A stretch of DNA of 40,683 nucleotides, taken from contig PBDG01000074.1 in assembly GCA_002717225.1 (NCBI GenBank), positions 1-40,683 on the forward strand. Reading direction: 5' to 3'. This DNA comes from Rhodospirillaceae bacterium (GTDB lineage Bacteria > Pseudomonadota > Alphaproteobacteria > UBA828). Each line of letters begins with the position of its first letter. Within the stretch, counting starts at the first letter, position 1. Shown one piece after another: positions 36,884-40,683 of the stretch. A program made the position numbers and the translations under genes. Below the pieces are notes generated by a model. That model was not told the origin of the DNA. It ran no database searches and saw only the letters and a program-made list of their open reading frames with translations.

Positions 36884-39800
36884 ATGAACGTATCTCATGG
36901 TCATCGTCGAGTAAGCACGCTTACCTGTGCAATTACGATCGCCGTCGCGCTATTGGTGGGATGCGGATCGGAGGCCGAACCCGAGCCGTCAGCAACCCCA
37001 TCGCGAACCGAGGTCGCGGCCGCAGAGGTGCCCAAGTCGCCACCACCAATACCCACACCCACTGCCACCGAAAAAATCGCCCCGACGGCAAAAACTCCCA
37101 CGCAAACAACTGTGACTCCAGCTACCACGGCCGCACCAAAAATCACACCCACGGCCGTGCCAACACCAGAACCAACCCCACTACCGGCGTCTGAGGCCGA
37201 TGTCTTAGCAGGCACGATTGAGGTGCAAAGAGGAGGCAATGGCCAGTGGCAGCCAGTCGAGAGTGGGGTCATGCTGTGGCCCGGAGACGCAATTCGGACA
37301 AGTCCTGACGGCCAAGCCGGACTGTCCTTTGCGGACGGATCAGAGGTTGTTCTGCAGGGCTCTACCACTTTGATGCTCGATCGTTTCTTCTTGCGCACGC
37401 AGGCCGAGCAAGTTATCGAACGGTTCGGAAGAATGGTGCTTTTCGCTGGAAGCTTGGCCTTTAACGTAAAACCCTTCCCTAACGTGCCTTCTCCCTGGGA
37501 ATTCGTCACGGGTTCTGAAATTATTGGAATCACTGGAACCTCCGGTGTCATGGCCGTCGGCCAAAAAGACTCCATGGCCGACCTGCCAGAGAATGTCCGG
37601 AAATTGATTGCGGCTGGCGACGGACAAGCAGCTCTAGCTGCAGCCAAGGCAGCCGGCTTAGAAATTCCCGCTGGCGTCGAAGCGGCCCTCGCCCGTGGCG
37701 ATCAAGCGGGAGCTGCCGCGGCTGCAGGAGCCGCCAACCAAAAACTCGAGACGAAACGCGACCTGCCAGCAGGAATGCAAGCAGCGCTGGACTCCCAAGA
37801 CTTTGCCGGAGCCGAGGCAATTGCTCGGGCGGCTAACTTTGAGATCCCTGCTGAGTTACAGGCAGCAATAAGCCAAGGACGGTCGGGAAAACAAGGTGCT
37901 CAGGCCGCTGGCGATCGACCTGAAGTCCCAGCAGCAGTGCAGGCTGCTCTTGATGCCGGAGACTTCGAAGCAGTCCAAGCCGCAGTTTCAGCGACTGGGT
38001 TTACCCCTCCAGCTGATCTTCAAAAGGCTATTGACGACGGTCGTGGCGCAGTAGCGCAAGGTCGCCAGCAGGGACAGGACCAACCTGAGCTCCCGGCTGC
38101 GGTCAAAGCTGCACTTGAAGCTGGCGATCTGAATGGAGCCAAGCAAGCGGCATCGAACGCCGGATTCACACTCCCAGCAGAAATCCAAGCGTCAATTGAA
38201 CAAAACGCGTCAGCCCAACGGGCCGCCGGCGTCGCTGCAGAGCCGATGCCGGCAGCAGTCAAAGCAGCTCTAGACGCCGGGGATGTGGCAGCCGCCCAAA
38301 ACGCGGCTGCGGCAGCCGGGTACACCATGCCGCCAGATGTGCAAGGAGCTGTTGATAAAGGCTTCGAAGCCCGAAAAGTTATTGACGCTCAGATAGAAGA
38401 TGGCGCTCTTAAGGTTAAGCCCGAGCTACCGGCTGATATTCAAGCGGCTCTAGACTCAGGCAACGTAAGCCTCGCGCGAGATCTCGCCGGGAAATCAGGC
38501 GCTTCACTTCCACCGAATTTCTCAGAGGCTCTCGACGCAGCGGACAACGCCCGGACCAAGGCAGCAAGCAGTTCGGTCGCTTCCGATACCACGAGCCACG
38601 AATTGACCTTTGCACTTGTTGAAGGTTCGGCGGTGCTTACAGAAATAGTGGCAGCCAAGCCCGGCACAGCCGCCGACGGCAACGCCGAAGATGCGGCAGC
38701 TGGCATTCGAGTGGCTGAAGTTCCAGCCGGTGTCAGCCTTGTACTCCCCACCTTAAAACCCCCCGACAAGCTTGACGCAGTAATCGCAACCATCGCTGCT
38801 GACGGTCAGGGACAGGATGCAGTAGCTGAAGTCGCCGAAAGTTCCGACGCCGCTGCTTCCGACGGAAAAGCTGCCGACAAATTGAAGGGGATCGTCGCCC
38901 GTGACAGTGACGGAGACGGTGCAGTCGATCAGTTCGCCGTGTCATTTGATCAAAAGAGCAATCAAGCTAGCTCCGGTACAGATGGAGCTGCCGTCGACGT
39001 AGAGAAAGCACCCGCAAACACAGCACCTGGCGAACAGAAACTTCCACCAACCGCCTGGGGAGTGCTAGGCGCTGCAACAGTCGCTGCACAGCAGGCATTG
39101 CCCCCAGCCAACGGCGAACCAACAACCAATACTGATGGCGCTCCGTTGGCTGCCGCTGACGGAGCCCCGACCACGGATGCCGAAGGCGCCCCGGTAGCCG
39201 CAGGTCAATTACTTGAACAGGTGAAGCTCGCCAACATGGTCCGAATGGTGATCTCCGATGAGGGCGCCAGAAAAGAACTAGTCGCATCAGGAAACATGGA
39301 ACGCTCGCTCCAAACAGCGCTAGTCAACATCAGCGAAAAGGACACTTCACGATCCTCCCTAAGCCTAATGGCTCGAGCCGGAGGGTTTCAGGTTGAGTCC
39401 AAGCCATCCACAAGAGACGGTCAGCCAGGTCAGAGTGGTGAAGCGGCCCCACCAGGTAATGAGGTGGCTTTCTCGGTTCCAAAACTTGATATGGGCACCC
39501 CTCCACCGACCGACGCCAAGAATACTGACGAGAAAGGCCCTGGTGCACCTCGTGACATCAAACTGTTCACTGCCCCACTGCCCCCCGCAGAAGCTGAGGG
39601 CCAACCCCCACGTCCAGAAGCTGAGGGCCAACCCCCACGTCCAGAAGCTGAGGGCCAACCCCCACGTCCAGATGGTGAAGGCCAACCCCCACGTCCAGAT
39701 GGTGAAGGCCAACCCCCACGTCCAGGTGGCGAGGGCCAACCCCCGCGTCCAGGTGGCGAGGGCCAACCCCCGCGTCCAGATGGTGAGGGCCAACCCCCGC

Positions 39801-40683
39801 GTCCAGGTGGCGAGGGCCAACCCCCGCGTCCAGATGGTGAGGGCCAACCCCCGCGTCCAGATGGCGAGGGCCAACCCCCAAACGCCCCCGGGGTGTCCGC
39901 TGAAGAAGCTGCCTCTAAACAGGGGCAGCCAATGCTCCAACAATGGCTACGCTCACTAAAGACTAAGGAACCTATGCAGGTACGGCACGCCACTGCCGAC
40001 CAGCTAACGGCAGTGGTAGGAGGCGATCTCCCACCTGAAGCTGATGGTGGCCCTCCACCTGAAAGCGACGGAAAAGGTCCTCCTCCCGCATTCGGATTTA
40101 CCGTGCGAAACGCTTCAAAGGCTGTCACCGACGTCTTGCTTCCCCCACCAGGTGGTGAGGGCCAACAACCGCCGCCAGGTGGCGAGGGCCAGCCCCCACG
40201 ACCAGATGGCGAGGGCCAGCCCCCACGACCAGGTGGTGAGGGCCAGCCCCCACGACCAGGTGGTGAGGGCCAACAACCGCCGCCAGGTGGCGAGGGCCAG
40301 CCCCCACGACCAGATGGCGAGGGCCAGCCCCCGCGTCCAGGTGGTGAGGGCCAGCCCCCGCGTCCAGGTGGTGAGGGCCAACCCCCACGTCCAGATGGCG
40401 AGGGCCAACAACCGCCGCCAGGTGGCGAAGGCCAAAGCCAGTTAACTGCCTTTAATGCATTATTCCGTCGGCTCGACGAACAGCGGGCTGAGCGCCTGCC
40501 GCCACTAGATAACCAGAACCAACCTCCGCCGCCAGGTGGCGAGGGCCAACCTCCGCCGCCAGGTGGTGAGGGCCAACAACCGCCGCCAGGTGGTGAGGGC
40601 CAACAACCGCCGCCAGGTGGCGAAGGCCAGCCCCCACGACCAGATGGCGAGGGCCAGCCCCCACGACCAGGTGGTGAGGGCCA
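36884..40683 (+). CDS. Partial giant mosaic lipoprotein: lipobox, PT-rich linker, FecR-like domain, Ala-rich repeats, Pro/Gly nonapeptide arrays; no stop within the window
   Basis: Continuous open frame from ATG 36884 to the window end; lipobox LLVG-C (Cys codon 36962-36964); missing from the ORF track because it lacks a stop in the window. Confidence 0.88.
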   Translation, partial: MNVSHGHRRVSTLTCAITIAVALLVGCGSEAEPEPSATPSRTEVAAAEVPKSPPPIPTPTATEKIAPTAKTPTQTTVTPATTAAPKITPTAVPTPEPTPLPASEADVLAGTIEVQRGGNGQWQPVESGVMLWPGDAIRTSPDGQAGLSFADGSEVVLQGSTTLMLDRFFLRTQAEQVIERFGRMVLFAGSLAFNVKPFPNVPSPWEFVTGSEIIGITGTSGVMAVGQKDSMADLPENVRKLIAAGDGQAALAAAKAAGLEIPAGVEAALARGDQAGAAAAAGAANQKLETKRDLPAGMQAALDSQDFAGAEAIARAANFEIPAELQAAISQGRSGKQGAQAAGDRPEVPAAVQAALDAGDFEAVQAAVSATGFTPPADLQKAIDDGRGAVAQGRQQGQDQPELPAAVKAALEAGDLNGAKQAASNAGFTLPAEIQASIEQNASAQRAAGVAAEPMPAAVKAALDAGDVAAAQNAAAAAGYTMPPDVQGAVDKGFEARKVIDAQIEDGALKVKPELPADIQAALDSGNVSLARDLAGKSGASLPPNFSEALDAADNARTKAASSSVASDTTSHELTFALVEGSAVLTEIVAAKPGTAADGNAEDAAAGIRVAEVPAGVSLVLPTLKPPDKLDAVIATIAADGQGQDAVAEVAESSDAAASDGKAADKLKGIVARDSDGDGAVDQFAVSFDQKSNQASSGTDGAAVDVEKAPANTAPGEQKLPPTAWGVLGAATVAAQQALPPANGEPTTNTDGAPLAAADGAPTTDAEGAPVAAGQLLEQVKLANMVRMVISDEGARKELVASGNMERSLQTALVNISEKDTSRSSLSLMARAGGFQVESKPSTRDGQPGQSGEAAPPGNEVAFSVPKLDMGTPPPTDAKNTDEKGPGAPRDIKLFTAPLPPAEAEGQPPRPEAEGQPPRPEAEGQPPRPDGEGQPPRPDGEGQPPRPGGEGQPPRPGGEGQPPRPDGEGQPPRPGGEGQPPRPDGEGQPPRPDGEGQPPNAPGVSAEEAASKQGQPMLQQWLRSLKTKEPMQVRHATADQLTAVVGGDLPPEADGGPPPESDGKGPPPAFGFTVRNASKAVTDVLLPPPGGEGQQPPPGGEGQPPRPDGEGQPPRPGGEGQPPRPGGEGQQPPPGGEGQPPRPDGEGQPPRPGGEGQPPRPGGEGQPPRPDGEGQQPPPGGEGQSQLTAFNALFRRLDEQRAERLPPLDNQNQPPPPGGEGQPPPPGGEGQQPPPGGEGQQPPPGGEGQPPRPDGEGQPPRPGGEG
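37202..37558 (+). other. FecR-like domain within the 36884 CDS
   Basis: VLAGTIEVQRGGNGQWQPVESGVMLWPGDAIRTSPDGQAGLSFADGSEVVLQGSTTLML…GSEIIGITGTSGVMAV. Confidence 0.75.
37583..38566 (+). repeat. Six diverged tandem protein repeats of 52-60 aa (each roughly two ~27-aa halves)
   Basis: Units start at 37583, 37763, 37925, 38090, 38246, 38426; consensus xPAxVQAALDAGDxxxAxxAAxxAGFxxPAxxQAAIxxG. Confidence 0.8.
39590..39886 (+). repeat. 27-bp minisatellite block 1, 11 units, encoding (EA/DG/GG)EGQPPRP
   Basis: Exact 27-nt spacing from 39590 to 39860; in frame with the 36884 CDS. Confidence 0.95.
40151..40438 (+). repeat. 27-bp minisatellite block 2, 10 full units plus a partial one
   Basis: Units at 40151 to 40421 every 27 nt; QQPPP and QPPRP variants alternate. 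Confidence 0.95.
40508..40683 (+). repeat. 27-bp minisatellite block 3, degenerate first unit then 5 full units and a partial one cut by the window edge
   Basis: Units at 40508 (DNQNQPPPP), 40535, 40562, 40589, 40616, 40643, 40670. Confidence 0.93.

Noticed and set aside
39365-40435. Long antisense and alternate-frame ORFs across the repeats (39365..39943 -, 39430..40128 -, 39393..39959 +, 40044..40445 +, 40115..40435 -)
   Set aside because: They are shadow ORFs: a 27-bp repeat without stops is open in several frames. The 36884 frame is continuous through all blocks and the unique segments, with lipobox and domains upstream.
39590-40683. CRISPR-like appearance of regularly spaced repeats
   Set aside because: The units are contiguous, 27 bp, without unique spacers, and preserve the coding frame; no cas genes are present.
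39590-40683. Collagen-like Gly-X-Y protein
   Set aside because: The period is nine residues with Gly at irregular spacing within the unit (GGEGQPPRP), not Gly every third residue.

Overview
The 40.7 kb window looks like a bacterial chromosomal segment, possibly from an uncultured Chloroflexota-like organism (lineage is inference from gene content only). I support about 23 protein-coding genes. In order they are: (i) a CDS tail and strong terminator, then an ABC-2-type ATPase; (ii) a minus-strand block with an amidohydrolase, a 2-oxoacid dehydrogenase E2/E1beta/E1alpha operon and leuS; (iii) a carbohydrate-catabolism-like locus with an SDR, a sugar isomerase/epimerase-like protein, two MFS transporters, two divergent Gfo/Idh/MocA oxidoreductases, a GH99-like secreted protein and a LacI-type ligand-binding domain without HTH; (iv) a conserved housekeeping run on the minus strand, rpsO-pnp-dapB-asd-dapA-udg4-rnj-ftsK; (v) a DUF3105 protein, a GH106-like glycosidase, a SirB1/transglutaminase-like protein and a methyltransferase; (vi) a lipoprotein with an HEYIH metallopeptidase motif. 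The window ends with an unlisted ORF open from 36884 to the window edge (at least 1266 codons). It is absent from the ORF track because it has no stop in the window. It encodes a predicted lipoprotein with a FecR-like domain, six Ala-rich repeats of about 55 aa, a DxDxDGxxD loop, and three in-frame arrays of a 27-bp/9-aa EGQPPRP(D/G)G minisatellite. This mosaic surface-protein candidate is the most unusual object here. Secondary points of interest are two long hairpins between rpsO and pnp, an RGG-rich PNPase tail, a histone-like basic tail on E1alpha, and the sugar locus with an HTH-less LacI-type sensor. I see no CRISPR array, rRNA, tRNA or recognisable transposon.
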